64,000 nucleotides of DNA from Protula sp. h YS-2021 (lineage: Eukaryota; Annelida; Polychaeta; Sabellida; Serpulidae). Location of the stretch: NCBI GenBank assembly GCA_949752745.1, contig OX457024.1, positions 106,789,692 to 106,853,691 of the forward strand, written 5' to 3'. The notes below the pieces were generated by a model, which was not told the origin of the DNA, did not search any database, and saw only the letters and a list, made by a program, of their open reading frames with translations. The translations under genes were made by a program, and so were the position numbers. Positions 1 to 11,212 of the stretch are shown piece by piece. Each line of letters starts with the position of its first letter. Position 1 is the first letter of the stretch.

Positions 1-243
1 GCCGCCCCTCCCGAACCCTGTATTTTCAAATTAAGAACATTTTCGTAGCTTGAACTGAAAATAGTAAACATTATCGCCAGTAAAATTTCTAGTCAATGAA
101 TTATTTCTCGAATAAAACCACTTCTGCAGTTCTTTTATGTGAAAATTTAATAATTGTTTAAATAGTGAGTACTTTTTAAATTAATAATGATTTTTAAGAA
201 GTGAAAATGTAATTCTACCTGGAACTAGTTTGTATTTTTTCAG

Positions 244-1693
244 GTGTATTTATGAGTGGGATATTGTTAAGGGGAGAATAACAAGAATATTCGAACATCC
301 CTCGAAACGTGGGCGATTTTGCAGCGGATTTACGACAGACAAAACAAAATCCGAGCTCTACGCCATTGACGAACAGGCCGTGGTGTATGTGTGGCACCTG
401 TCAACGCGCAGTTCTAGAGGTCAAGAGAAAACGTCACAGCGGCGTACGGTGTCGAAAGATGACGTCAACGAAACGAAATCCGTGACGCAACTAAAACCAC
501 ACTCAAGCTACAACTCCGGGATAAGTCGTCCCGCTGAACTCGGCAAAATAGGTCGAAATAGAAAATATTCTGAATTCCCGTTTTTCTCGGACATTTGCAA
601 AGTTAAGTGTGGGCTCATTGCGAGGGTGTCATTCACTGGGCGATATTACCGTATAGTACTGGACGATATTATTAAATCTCAAAAACTTGAAATATTCCAC
701 GTTTCAAAGAAATGGCAACTGAACGATCGATACATTCTTTTCTATGGTATGGACGCTAACACTAGCCGGGCATTGTTACAGCTGTACGATTCGGACGATG
801 ACACTGTCACTGAGGTGACTACTGGCGGGGTTACCCCACGGGACGCTGAGTTTGAATCAGCGGTATTTCTCGTAATCACGGGAGAATTAATTATTCCTTG
901 TAAATCGGGGCTTGTTTTATTGAATCCGATAACCGAAGAGAGAAGAGAAACCCCATGCGGAGATATGAATATGTCTGAAATCAAAACAAGCAGTAGCGGT
1001 GTTTGTTTGATGTATTACCATGACAGCGGTTGCTATAGAGGGTTTAAGGTAACTAGGCACACCGTTGATGTAGCGGTGTGCAGCCGAAGACTAACAGAGC
1101 CTGGTGGAAACGTCCATCATTTGACTCTCACGCACGACGGGTGCTACGTTTTGTTCATGACGGATCTTAAAATGCTTCGCTTGCAACGCTACAGTGACCA
1201 CAGATTGTTAGCGATGTACACGCTGTATAACGAAGTATGCAGCCTCGCTGTATCCACGAATAACTGGTTCGTCACCTTAGGGACGTCTGATAAGCGTTTA
1301 TTTACGTTAGTCATCGCAGATCCGGATGATCCGACTCATGACGACCGGATACATTACGTCCGGAGCATGAATCCGGGTCTGAGCATGGAACAGGCCGTGG
1401 CGTTACTCGGAGAAGCGAATGCATACGACGACGACGAATCCGATGCCGCCTCTGATGCAGATGGTGACGTCATGAGGGTGGCGGAGAAGAGACTGGATGC
1501 AACGGGGCGTGATAATAACAAGATGTTCTGTTTGCGAAGCGATGAGGAATCATCTTCTGATAGCGAGGGTGAAAGCCCCCCGGGCTCCCCGCAAGCCCGG
1601 CAGCACATGTCATGCGAAGAGAGAGACAAGGGACTGTGCCCAACTGCTCACGACGGCCACATCTTCGCCCCCGACCCCTGCTCACTGCAGTAA
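244..1693 (+). CDS. C-terminal exon of a WD40-repeat protein (NACHT/WD-like)
   Basis: This is a single open exon that follows a splice acceptor (pyrimidine-rich TATTTTTTCAG ending at 243) and runs to TAA at 1691-1693. The protein begins inside a WD blade (CIYEWDIVKGR), and the next blade ends AVVYVWHLS. Further beta-propeller-like stretches follow (HHLTLTHDGCYVLFMTD, VCSLAVSTNNWFVTLGTSD). The last ~120 residues are acidic and low in complexity (DDDESDAASDADGD, DEESSSDSEGESPPGSP), which suggests a disordered tail. Upstream exons lie outside the window, so the N-terminal domain is unknown. The style resembles large NACHT-WD proteins, but no NACHT motif is visible here. WD propellers are protein-interaction scaffolds. 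No catalytic role can be claimed. Bases 1-243 look like intron. Confidence 0.75.
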
Positions 1694-1740
1694 TTTTGGT
1701 AGATTTTCCCTCTGTGGCCCTGCTCACTTCAGTAGTTATA

Positions 1741-1746
1741 AATAAA
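1741..1746 (+). terminator. Poly(A) signal of the WD40 gene
   Basis: A canonical AATAAA lies 48 bases after the stop codon, with a T-rich stretch about 30 bases downstream. Position and strand fit the 3' end of the WD40 gene. Confidence 0.6.
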
Positions 1747-1798
1747 GCTTTCTCTCTGTGACTCAGGGATTTTTTTTAACTGTCATGGGATGCGTAAC

Positions 1799-2053
1799 AA
1801 CTGAAGGGGTCCATGCATAAACTTCATAACTCCACTTACCAGGAAAATGCAATGTTACCGCCACGGTATTTCTTGGCCTCTGTTCTATCACACATATAAG
1901 TCTTACACCTCAAAACCGATTAGAAGTGGGCATTTTTAGGAAAAGGCGATGGGAAAAAACCTATGTTTGTTACTTAAATTTCAAACTTTAAAAGCGTTTT
2001 TCTCCACTACTGATAACTGCAGTTATCAAGTTTATGTATGGACCCCTTCAACT
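1799..2053. mobile_element. Small MITE-like inverted-repeat element
   Basis: The ends are inverted copies of about 33 bases: the left end reads TGAAGGGGTCCATGCATAAA, and the right end, reverse complemented, reads TTGAAGGGGTCCATACATAA, with the match continuing through CTT(C/G)ATAACT. The roughly 190-base interior has no coding potential. I did not find a clear target duplication. Confidence 0.55.
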
Positions 2054-2227
2054 GTTTCACTAGGGATTCCTTGCCCGGTGTGATTCGCCCGAAACCCCGT
2101 CATAGACCACGTTTCTAAATGGCGATCAGTGATTGGTTGATATTCCTAACGTTTTTGTTTGAACAATGTTTGGTAGTAGGATGGCAATGTGACAGCTCTA
2201 CGGACAAAACAATAAAACTGATAAAGG

Positions 2228-2520
2228 TATTGACCGGGGGAGGGGAGGGGGTATTGGTCGGGGGCGGGGAGGGGGTATTGACCGGAGGAGGGGAGGGGGT
2301 ATTGGTCGGGGGCGGGGAGGGGGTATTGACCGGAGGAGGGGAGGGGGTATTGGTCGGGGGCGGGGAGGGGGTATTGACAGGGGGAGGGGAGGGGGTATTG
2401 ACCGGAGGAGGGGAGGGGGTATTGAACTGGGGAGGGGAGGGGGTATTGACCAGGGGGGGGGTATTGACCGGGGAGAGGGGAGGGGTATGGACGTGGAGAG
2501 GAGAGGGGATATTGACCGGT
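2228..2520. repeat. G-rich 24-bp minisatellite
   Basis: The array has about 12 units of roughly 24 bases. Two variants alternate (TATTGACCGGAGGAGGGG and TATTGGTCGGGGGCGGGG, each followed by AGGGGG), giving a 48-base higher-order period. Open frames on both strands are repeat artefacts. Runs of four and five G give strong G-quadruplex potential on the + strand. Confidence 0.85.
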
Positions 2521-2749
2521 GGGAGGGTGCTCCTGAATGTTCGTCGGGAAGGGGGAGGGTTTTCGGTGATTTTTTAATGTATCGTTTCTCAGGGACACCT
2601 TGGTATGCGGTGTATACAGTTAGGAACTTGTACATACTTGTACATAGGGTATGTTCGCACGGGTATTGCTCTGCATATGCTGATGTTTTCGCCAATAGAT
2701 GGCGTGTTAAACTTTGAAGAGGGGAGTTCTCGTAAAATTTTAAGCGTTT

Positions 2750-3110
2750 CCCCCTGACTCCAGGGAGTTGGGGGCACTCATGTACCAACTGGTTTTCGTG
2801 TCCATCCACCCTTCTTTTGAAATAACACCCTCTTTTTAACCAAACGCTGAGTGTAATTGTGAAGCACCCCCTACCTTTTAGGAAACGCGGAACACTGAAT
2901 TAAAATACACCCCCCCCCCCTTTTAACGAAATTGGCACTCCACGCGGGTTTCTCACCTGGCCTTAAAATTAACCCCCTACTCCGTTTTTTGGGACATGCA
3001 TGGGAACACATAGGATACCAAGTGCACCCTCCCCCCCCCCCTCCTCGGGGTCTTAACAACCCAGGCATGTGCGGACACGAAAACATTTCGCGGTGCTTAG
3101 TTCTGTACCA
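2750..3110. repeat. Degenerate copy of a dispersed repeat
   Basis: The stretch contains ACCAACTGGTT, a 'CATGTACC.../GTGTCC' core, long C-runs and 'TTTTTTGGGACATGCATGG'. The same vocabulary recurs at 13.08-13.22, 27.65-28.35, 39.81-39.98 and 47.34-47.78 kb. No gene is evident. Confidence 0.4.
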
Positions 3111-3363
3111 GCACTTTATGAATTTTTCTCATTTTCTATATTAGTGCCAAAAGCACATAAAGACTATGTTGACAAAAAAAAGCAACATGAATGCTATTTG
3201 CTGCCCTACTTAATGACGTCACCTGAATGACTCACACTCTTGTTGCCTTTTGATAATAATGTAAACTCTGTTATTTATGTCTGTTTGAAATAAACCATGA
3301 AAACAATGATCCCTAACATTTCTAATGGATGTTTTCAAATGCTCCCAGGCCAAGAAATATTTT

Positions 3364-3556
3364 GTTTTACTTCGCAAAAGCTTTGAATTCGCTTATCTCC
3401 ACTTTTAGATGGGTTTCCCTTTAGGATTTATCCTTTCACGCAAATAAAAACAAACTTTTTGTGCCTGCAGAATAGCCTATCCCGCCATCCATCCATCAAC
3501 CAATCAAAATGAGGGAATCCTCTGGTATTTCGTCATGATTGACAATGGGCATTCCC
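3364..3556 (+). repeat. DIRS left inverted terminal repeat
   Basis: It matches the reverse complement of 11213-11336 from the GGGTTTCCCTTTAGG block to GACAATGGGCATTCCC. It has about 28 extra bases (CCATCAACCAATC...) that are absent from the right repeat. Its outer ~49 bases match the internal complementary region instead. Confidence 0.85.
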
Positions 3557-4179
3557 TTTAAGCGCGTGTTTGAAAACACACGCCATTCTGTGTGCTCCGC
3601 GAATTTTTCGTTGGGGAACTAGTGAAAAGGTGCGGTTTTGCCGTTTATTTAGTTTATTTAACTAATATTGGACTTCTTTATCATTCTGTGAAAGTTGGAT
3701 AAATTTGGTTCAGTTTCGAGGCAAATACAGCACTTGTACTTCGGTCCGGCAGAATTTGAGTTTGCACGCAGCGGCGACACGTCGATAGTCCCGAGAAGTG
3801 CGCCTCTTTTTCTCCACCAGAAGACTGTAGGATCGAGTGGCTACGTTCACTGGTTCGAGCACACACCCTCAGGAGTTGTTGCGGGTCTTTGCAGTCCTCA
3901 TTGCCTGCTTAGACTCTAAGCTTTTACGGCTTGCCGTGCCATAGCAGAAATGGCCGGCTTTTGCCATTGCTTACACTCCGACAGGACTCGTTCTTTCTTG
4001 TATCTGCAAGCTCTGCAAGATAGAATTTTGTCCGGGCGAAAAAAGCTGTTTTTAGACGTCTTTTCGAGCTTGTGGCACCCCTGGGACCACACGTCCGTTA
4101 GGGGTCTAAAAACAGGCATAGTCCCTCCGTAGGCCCCATGTAGGGTCCTTAGCAACGGCCCATGTGACCGGAGGGACCG

Positions 4180-4425
4180 TAGTTCCATGTATTCCCAGAC
4201 TGGTGATTACAGGCTTACGGGACGTCCCATGCCTTCGCATGGGATCATGTCCCCATGGGTCACATGGAGCTATGGGTCTCATGGGAACATGGGTCCGTAA
4301 GGTACCTTGGGACTATTGGTTCATGATCCCATAGGGGCACAGAGCTCTTATGGGAACATGGTCTCATATGGGAACATGGGACTGTGGGGTCTATGGGAAT
4401 TTGGGCCCATAGCGTCACATGTCCC
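4180..4425 (+). repeat. CATGGG-rich imperfect repeats in the DIRS 5' leader
   Basis: Degenerate copies of (T/C)CATGGGAACATGGG(T/A)C occur about every 15-25 bases. Together with 3557-4179 this forms the untranslated leader before the gag-like frame. No other gene is seen in the leader. Confidence 0.45.
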
Positions 4426-4599
4426 AGAAATACGGATTTTTCATCTTAATTATCAACATTTCGATTATTTTAGATGATACATTTCAATATGAAGCACTGC
4501 ATATCACTGAGAACGATAGCCTAAACGTTATTCTATCTGTTGCCTTGTGTTTTCTGATGCAGTCTCTTATGGTCTCTTCGTTCTGCTTACTTTTCAGAC

Positions 4600-6842
4600 A
4601 TGACAGAGGCCACCCTACGGTCAAACAAGAAGGAGTTGCCGTGTTCACACCCGCCTACCTTACTCAATCCCCATACAGTGTGCGATCGCTGCAGGCGAGA
4701 TCGGGGCCTGGCGTTGTGTGTGGAAACGAATACCTGCCCTGAGTGTGAACAGTTAACCCACAGAGAGTGGCGTGCAATTTACAGAAACAGGGCGAAGAAC
4801 GATCGTAGAAGGAGCAGACGCAAAGCCCCCTCCCTGTTTCTCTCACCGGACTGTACCTCCAGCGCAGTGGAAAAGGCGAGTTCAGTGATCCTTCAACAGG
4901 TGTCGACTCCCATCCGTTTGGATACCGGTGCAGAGTCGGATACAGCGGGCACTAAGCGCAAGCGTAAAAAGTCAAAGACATCTAGAGCCTTTTCAGAAAC
5001 AGTGACTGAACTGGATATATTAGGTGGCGACGAACGCGCGGCTTTACGTAACGCCTGGTCCGCTGACCGACAGGACTCGGGGAAGGAAGGGTCAGGATCC
5101 TAGAAAAAACTTTACCCTGCGGAAGGGCAAGTAACGGTTGTGCATACCGCCACAGGCTCTGCCTTCACGTCTACCCCGGGTCAACTGGGCATACCAGCAC
5201 CAGAGGATTTGTTCCCCCAGCTAGATCCTCCAACTTTGCCCCCCTCCACGGGTGACTCAATGGGCTTGTCGGCGATACTGGCTTTACAGACTCAACTTCA
5301 ACGCCAGATCCAGGACTTGCAATGCTCAATTAAAGAGCAAGAGGCAAAAGGGACCCCCAGCAGGAAGCGTACACCATCGGCCACGGTATCTCGGCCTCCA
5401 CCGGAATTACTTCCCTTAGCGTCCACTTCCCACGAACCCCCCGCTATGGGTTCAGTCAGGGACCGTGAGACGGAGGACTCCAGTGAGGAGGACTCTTCGG
5501 GTATTCCACCGTCGGGGCAAGTTTCCAATCTAGTGGGAGAAGAGGACGACGACCTACTTCAAGCTCACACCTCCCCCATAACATCTATTCCCTCTAACAG
5601 AGAGAGGGAGATCTATACACCCTCGGGGGAAGTACTCACCCAGCATCCAATGAACGCTTTGCAGCAGGGTGAAGAGGATCAGGAAGGGGAAGAGTCCGAA
5701 GAGGAAGAGACCGGAGATGTGCCCCAAGAGCTCTCAGCACCGACTCACTTCCACTTACCCCTACGGGAAATGGACTCTGTACGTTCCCCAGGGCGCGGTC
5801 AACGTCTATGGCACGACCCAGCGGCAGCAGGCCGTCGCCCGATCAGGACCCCGTCTCCTCCCGATCTCTCATCGCCGGGGGAAGAGAGAGCTCCCTCCGT
5901 GACGGCATCGTCCCTAGCTCCGGAAGATGTCCCGTTTAGAGATGCCATACAGGAAATAGCCCGCCTTGCTAACGTTACCTGTGGCACCCCATGTCTGGAA
6001 AGGGATGACCCCCCCATTAGGATGACATCCCAGACGTCTCTGCCCCACCACGATTCATTCATTGCCTTATCCACGAGTGAGGGCATCGCGAACGCAGTGG
6101 TAGTGCGGTCAAACGAGTTCAAAAAGATGGATGCCAGTGAGGGCCGCACGTTATCGCGATTTCATGCCTCAAAGCACTGCTCCGTGCGTCCAGGCCCATA
6201 CCGTACCTCGGACGATCAGATACCGATGGAGTCACTGGATCAACCATCCAAGAGAACAGTGTGGATGCCATCAGTTCGTGCGGATTCAGACATTCCGTTA
6301 GTAGAAAAAGACGCCAGGAACATTGAGTCCTCGGCCCGTCAAGTTTTAAACATTATGTCCTTTCAGGACCACACTCTGAAAGCACTACGAGCGAGATGGG
6401 ATAATCTGCGGCTCAGTGACCCAGTGTCTTCTAAGCTTTTGGAATGCCTCGCTCTTCCCACCCGTGATGTCGTAAAAATCTCTACCTTCCTAATGACGTC
6501 AATGGTATTTTTAAGACGGGACGCCTTCCTCCAGCACTGCTGGTCAAGCGTCAAAGGGCTTCGTGACTTAAGACATACTCCTATCCTGGGCGAGAAAGAA
6601 CTGTTCCCCCAGCGGAGGTGGAGAGAGTAAACCAGGAAAGCCGATCGTTGTCGCAAGACTTCGCCTTGATGTCAAGGATGTCGCGTGCCTCGTTCCGCCA
6701 ACCAGCAAAGCGCAAGAAGCAACGACAGTCCTCTGCGGATCACCCCCGACCCAACTCCCAGGTGCAGTCCCCACCGCCGAAGAGGCCCAAGCATTCGGGA
6801 GACAACAAGCCAGAGGGTCAGCATACCCAGCAGCACAGGTAG
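4600..6842 (+). pseudogene. DIRS gag-like ORF1, broken
   Basis: The frame opens at ATG 4600, two bases after an acceptor-like TGCTTACTTTTCAG. Near the N-terminus is a CDRC...CPEC four-cysteine motif, followed by basic patches (RRRSRRK, KRKRKKSK), a long acidic Pro/Ser-rich middle and a C-terminal globular part. An in-frame TAG at 5101-5103 interrupts it. The same frame then resumes to 6630, where a one-base indel in the C-run near 6604-6610 moves the reading into the frame that ends at 6842 with a Lys/Pro-rich nucleic-acid-binding-like tail. In DIRS elements this protein probably packages RNA. With two lesions it is unlikely to be made intact. Confidence 0.75.
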
Positions 6843-8871
6843 CAGCCAACCAAAGTATCGCTCAGAGACGAGGGACTCGTCTCTTGGCGATACTTTTTCT
6901 GGCTTAAACGATCTAAAAGAACTACTGTCTTGCAACACATCCTTGCCCCTAGGCGGAAGGCTAGGCAAGTTCTGGCATGCTTGGGCAGAGTTAGGGGCTT
7001 CCCGGAGAATAGTCCGGTGGCTCAGGAACGGCTATCCTCTCCCCTTCAAGAAGGGCCCGAGGGGACTCAAGCCAACTATTCCCCTAACACTCCAAGCTCC
7101 AGGCAACCTAGCCACCGCTTATCAGCAGGGATCAGAAAAAGACTTAGCCCTAAAAGAAATGCTAAAAGACTTACAAGCAAAACAGGCTATAGAGGAAATG
7201 CCAGAAAACCAGGAAGGCTTCTTCAGCCGAGTTTTTCTGGTACCCAAAAAGTCAGGGGGATGGCGGCTAGTGATAGATCTATCTTCCCTCAACCAGTCCC
7301 TGCAAATAACCTCCTTCCAGATGGACACGGCACAGGTTATAAAAGCAATGTTACGGGAAGGGATGTGGGGCACATCGATAGATCTATCCGACGCCTACCT
7401 ACATGTTCCCCTACACCACTCGGCCAGGAAGTACCTATGTTTCCAAGTAAATCGAAAGCGTTTCTGGTTTCTGGCACTCCCTTTCGGCCTCTCTTCAGCC
7501 CCGTACGTATTTTCAAAGATCATGCGGGTCCTAAAAGCATGGGCACGTCTCCAAGGAATGCTAGTGTTCCAATGCCTAGACGATTGGTTCCTAGCACATA
7601 CTCAACGGGACATAGCCCATCACCAGACAACCCAGCTGGTCAAAAAGGCGATACAGGTAGGTCTTGTGGTAAATCTAGTCAAATCAGAATTGACCCCAAA
7701 ACAAGACGTCATTTTCTTGGGGGAACGATGGGACTTGTCAGCAGCCCGAGCATTCCCCACAACAGACAGGCAGCAGAGAATTTCTCGGTTTATCCGGAAC
7801 ATTTCTGCCAACCGAAAGGTAAGGGTACAGGCTATGGAGTCACTGCTAGGTCTGTTAGTAGCAACCGAGAAGACGGTTCCGTTAGGCCGCTTACATTACA
7901 GACAATTCCAGGCACAGGTAAGGCAAGCCCTAACGAAGGGACGGTCTCCCAAAGCCACTATGACAGTGTCCCCTTCCGCACTCTCCCTTCTCCAATGGTG
8001 GTGCGACCCGGTTACCATGAACGAAGGAGTCCCCTTTCATGCCCCTCCCATGGATATAGAGCTCCAAACGGACGCTTCCAGGGAAGGGTGGGGAATTCAC
8101 TGTCAGGGTCAAATGTGGCGAGGAAAATTGCCAGCAACGTTTTGCAGATACCATATCAACTGGCTGGAGCTCCGAGTGGTATGGATAGCTCTGAGCAAGC
8201 TATCGAACCATCTCGAGGGCAAGAGTGTCTGAGTTCTTTTGGACAACTCTACAGCAGTGGCGTATCTGAACAAACAAGGTGGAACCAAATCCTCTCAACT
8301 ATCGACCCTGACTTCTCACATCCTTCTTCTGGCACGGGAACGCAAAATCTCCATTGTGGCACGTCATCTATCAGGGAAGCTAAACGTACTGGCCGATTTG
8401 GCGTCCAGGGCGGGCCAAGTCATCCACACAGAGTGGTGCCTAGCCCAGTCATCCTTCCGTTGGGTGACACGGGAATCCCCATGGGGCCCCCCGACGATAG
8501 ATCTATTCGCCAATGCGTTGACAACCCAGCTACCCAGGTTCGTATCCCCATGCCCGGATCAAGCAGCCTGGGCAGTAGATGCGTTAAAGTGCCCATGGCC
8601 TCTGCAGGAAGTACTCTATGCCTTCCCTCCCCAGGCCATTCTGCTACAGGTCTTGCAAAGGATAATAGAACTGAGACCCCCAGCTCTGTTACTAATAGCC
8701 CCGTTGTCCCCAGAGGCTCCGTGGTTCGCCCTTCTTCTACGGTGCAAGGTGATCAAGTCCATCCCGATACCTTGTCACAGGGAACTATTATCCCAACCCC
8801 ATTGGCGGCACTTCCACCCGTCCCCACAACTAATGAACCTACACCTGTGGTGCCTAACCAATCTTTCCTAG
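6685..8871 (+). pseudogene. DIRS reverse transcriptase-RNase H (with methylase-like tail), one nonsense codon
   Basis: From the first codon of the open frame (6685), RT motifs occur in order: SRVFLVPKK (~181), WRLVIDLSSLN (~193), SIDLSDAYLHV (~231), LPFGLSSAPYVF (~265) and the catalytic LDDW (~298). RNase H follows with QTDASREGWG (~461) and NWLELRVVW (~493). TGA at 8230-8232 interrupts RNase H. The same frame resumes with LLDNSTAVAYLN and continues through a DLFANALTTQLPRF region, which corresponds to the methyltransferase-like domain carried by many DIRS elements, to 8871. The frame overlaps both gag and the recombinase ORF. The true start is uncertain. The TGA could be a CGA-to-TGA CpG decay product. 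Confidence 0.85.
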
Positions 8872-9965
8872 AGAAAAAAGGTTTTTCCAAGCAGGTAGTG
8901 GAAAAGATGGTAAACAATCATAAGCAATCCACAGCGAAAGTTTATAGGTCACAGTGGAATAAGTTTTCCTCTTGGTGCGCTGCCTCTAAGCTAGACCCCT
9001 TCCAGGCGTCACCAGCAGTGGTAGCGGATTTTTTGGACCATCTTTTCACACAAGGTCAACTGAAGGTGGGATCGATAGAAGGTTATCGAGCCGCTATTGG
9101 TTCTAGACTTAAGGCATCTACTGGCTATGACCCGGGCGAGGATACGGCCTTGTCACAGTTAATTAGACATTTCAAGGTGAATTCCCCTCCCCTGCAGTCC
9201 AATGTGGCCCAATGGGATTTGTCTCTGGTATTACGTTATTTACAGTGCCCAGAGAACTTCGCGGAACAAAACATTTCCGCAAAAGATGCCACGGTAAGAT
9301 TCACTTTCCTGTTAGCCTTAGCGTCCGGTAAGGGGAGAGGCGTAATCCATGTATTGGACAGGGAGATAACAAAGGAAAATTGGGAGTGGAATAGAGTGTT
9401 CCTTACTCCCAGAGCCGGTTTCATGGGTAAGACACACATCATTTCCCAAGGCCGAGGCACCTTTGACCATATTGCGCTCCCGGCCCTTCAGGGGGAACAA
9501 CTGTCTGAGGATCGCATTTCTTTGTGCCCGGTCAAAGCACTACGTCAATACCTTTCGATTTCAGAAACCTATCGCTCAGAAAATCAAAAAGCCCTCATTA
9601 TCTCTTTCATGCCGAAATTTAACAAAGACCTTTCTAAACAAACCATCTCAAACTACATTAAAAAGGTCATTTTGGCAGCTTATGAACGGGCACACTCTGA
9701 TACGGGCCTACAAAACGAATGTAAAGTTAAAGCCCATCATGTCCACCAGATAGCAAATTCCCTCAGAGCTCTTCGTAATGTGTCCTTGGTAGATATACTT
9801 AAAACAGGTTGTTGGTCCTCTCCCAACTCATTCGTTAAGTATTACCTGAAAGACTTTTCGCAGAACGAGTTGTCGGGTCTTTACTCTTTAGGCCCCTTCA
9901 TTGCTGCGGAAACCATCATTACGAATCCTTCTACTCTGGTTTCAGGCAACCCGCTCCAAAGCTGA
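6930..9965 (+). CDS. DIRS tyrosine recombinase (open frame overlapping RT)
   Basis: This 1011-codon open frame runs out of phase through the whole RT gene. The recombinase itself occupies the last ~370 codons, from about 8850. The core-binding part (KQSTAKVYRSQWNKFSSWC) is followed by the catalytic part: LASGKGRGVIHVL with Arg I, KAHHVHQIANS, and CWSSPNSFVKYYLKDF with the Trp/Tyr end. In the family the central motif is normally HxxR. Here the Arg II position is His (codon CAC at 9744-9746), a one-step CpG change from CGC, which would probably abolish strand cleavage. Like phage integrases, this enzyme would insert the circular DNA copy. The upstream ~640 codons read RT sequence in another frame and may not be translated. 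Confidence 0.8.
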   Translation: MQHILAPRRKARQVLACLGRVRGFPENSPVAQERLSSPLQEGPEGTQANYSPNTPSSRQPSHRLSAGIRKRLSPKRNAKRLTSKTGYRGNARKPGRLLQPSFSGTQKVRGMAASDRSIFPQPVPANNLLPDGHGTGYKSNVTGRDVGHIDRSIRRLPTCSPTPLGQEVPMFPSKSKAFLVSGTPFRPLFSPVRIFKDHAGPKSMGTSPRNASVPMPRRLVPSTYSTGHSPSPDNPAGQKGDTGRSCGKSSQIRIDPKTRRHFLGGTMGLVSSPSIPHNRQAAENFSVYPEHFCQPKGKGTGYGVTARSVSSNREDGSVRPLTLQTIPGTGKASPNEGTVSQSHYDSVPFRTLPSPMVVRPGYHERRSPLSCPSHGYRAPNGRFQGRVGNSLSGSNVARKIASNVLQIPYQLAGAPSGMDSSEQAIEPSRGQECLSSFGQLYSSGVSEQTRWNQILSTIDPDFSHPSSGTGTQNLHCGTSSIREAKRTGRFGVQGGPSHPHRVVPSPVILPLGDTGIPMGPPDDRSIRQCVDNPATQVRIPMPGSSSLGSRCVKVPMASAGSTLCLPSPGHSATGLAKDNRTETPSSVTNSPVVPRGSVVRPSSTVQGDQVHPDTLSQGTIIPTPLAALPPVPTTNEPTPVVPNQSFLEKKGFSKQVVEKMVNNHKQSTAKVYRSQWNKFSSWCAASKLDPFQASPAVVADFLDHLFTQGQLKVGSIEGYRAAIGSRLKASTGYDPGEDTALSQLIRHFKVNSPPLQSNVAQWDLSLVLRYLQCPENFAEQNISAKDATVRFTFLLALASGKGRGVIHVLDREITKENWEWNRVFLTPRAGFMGKTHIISQGRGTFDHIALPALQGEQLSEDRISLCPVKALRQYLSISETYRSENQKALIISFMPKFNKDLSKQTISNYIKKVILAAYERAHSDTGLQNECKVKAHHVHQIANSLRALRNVSLVDILKTGCWSSPNSFVKYYLKDFSQNELSGLYSLGPFIAAETIITNPSTLVSGNPLQS

Positions 9966-11028
9966 AAGGCAAGGGCAAGCAGAAAGGGGGATTCCCCAAG
10001 GGACACAACAATGGGTTCAAGGGCAAGAAGCAGTGATGCTCTCAGACTTTGTTATCGTACCTCGAGTACAGTTAAGCAAGTGTTTTTAATTCACCACGGA
10101 ACTGATATTTTCACTTGCATGGACGTTAGTTTTAAGCTCTAGAATGTTTCCAGGGTAAAGGTATTTTATCTTGTGCGGGCAGGGTCATCGTGGTCCTAAT
10201 ACCCAGCTACCTGCCATCATCCTCTTTTCGAACCCTAAGGTCAGAAAAGAGGGGGGGGGGGGGGCGTGCACGGTACCTACGGTTCCCGTGGTCCCGTGCC
10301 ACCTCCGGTAACTAGGGGATCGGTCCATGATGACCATGCCCATTGTTCCCATGGGCCCGTAATTGGCCCAAGACACGGGAATTCGTATATTAGTGAAAGT
10401 TTTTCACTTTTTAAGTTTTAATTCTATCAGTATTAGAATCTAAAAGAGTATCTAGTCGTATTTTGCAGGTTTTGCGGGAAAAACCTTCAATTTATATTGT
10501 GTTCTTTGCTTCGGGCATTTGGACCTTATCATTTGCTTTAGTCTAACGTCAGTTCAGCATGTTATCTAATTGTAAATACTTCAGGCGCACTCCCTAGCAG
10601 TATTAAGTTTATTTACGTAAATCTCCGAGATTTACGATCGTATTGTCAAAGTATCGACGGTTTGAAATTATTCCTGGTAGCCTCGATATTGAGAGTGTGA
10701 GGTTGGGACCCATCCAGTGGGCAGAAGGAGGGGGATGGCAGTAACCACTCTTATGTATTTGATATACTTGACCTACATGTGTCAGATCTCAACATTCTGT
10801 TCCCATGGGGTCGTATCCCACGATGATTGTTATGGGACTGGGAGTGCTCCCCCCATCCCAGACTTTTGGAAAACATTAAAAGAAGTGGAACGTAGTTAGC
10901 ATTTTTATTCAGTCTTCAACTACGGTTCATTTTTACATCTTCCGATGAGTTTTTACGTATCTAGCACAATTCGCAACCTTTTTGTGAAGCAGTACAGAAT
11001 GGCAGGCTCCCCTGCTCCGGACTTAAGT
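9966..11028 (+). other. DIRS 3' noncoding region
   Basis: This lies between the recombinase stop and the internal complementary region. It contains a run of 14 G (10251-10264) and CATGGG/CCCATGGG words that echo the leader. I see no gene. Confidence 0.6.
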
Positions 11029-11138
11029 CCCATCTAAAAGTGGAGATAAGCGAATTCAAAGCTTTTGCGAAGTAAAACTAACGTTTTATTTCGTAAAACG
11101 TGCTTTTACGAGTAAAAGCGCAATTCGCGTTCTCCACA
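11029..11138 (+). repeat. DIRS internal complementary region
   Basis: Bases 11029-11078 are the reverse complement of the left outer end from 3364. Bases 11076-11137 are the reverse complement of the right outer end 11337-11398. The two halves share a single AAC (11076-11078), the complement of the terminal GTT. Confidence 0.9.
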
Positions 11139-11212
11139 TTTAGCCTACTCTCCCTCCCATCCACCCTCAACAAGCCTGGGTGCGTTTTTCAACCACCGAG
11201 TGGGGCTTGAAT

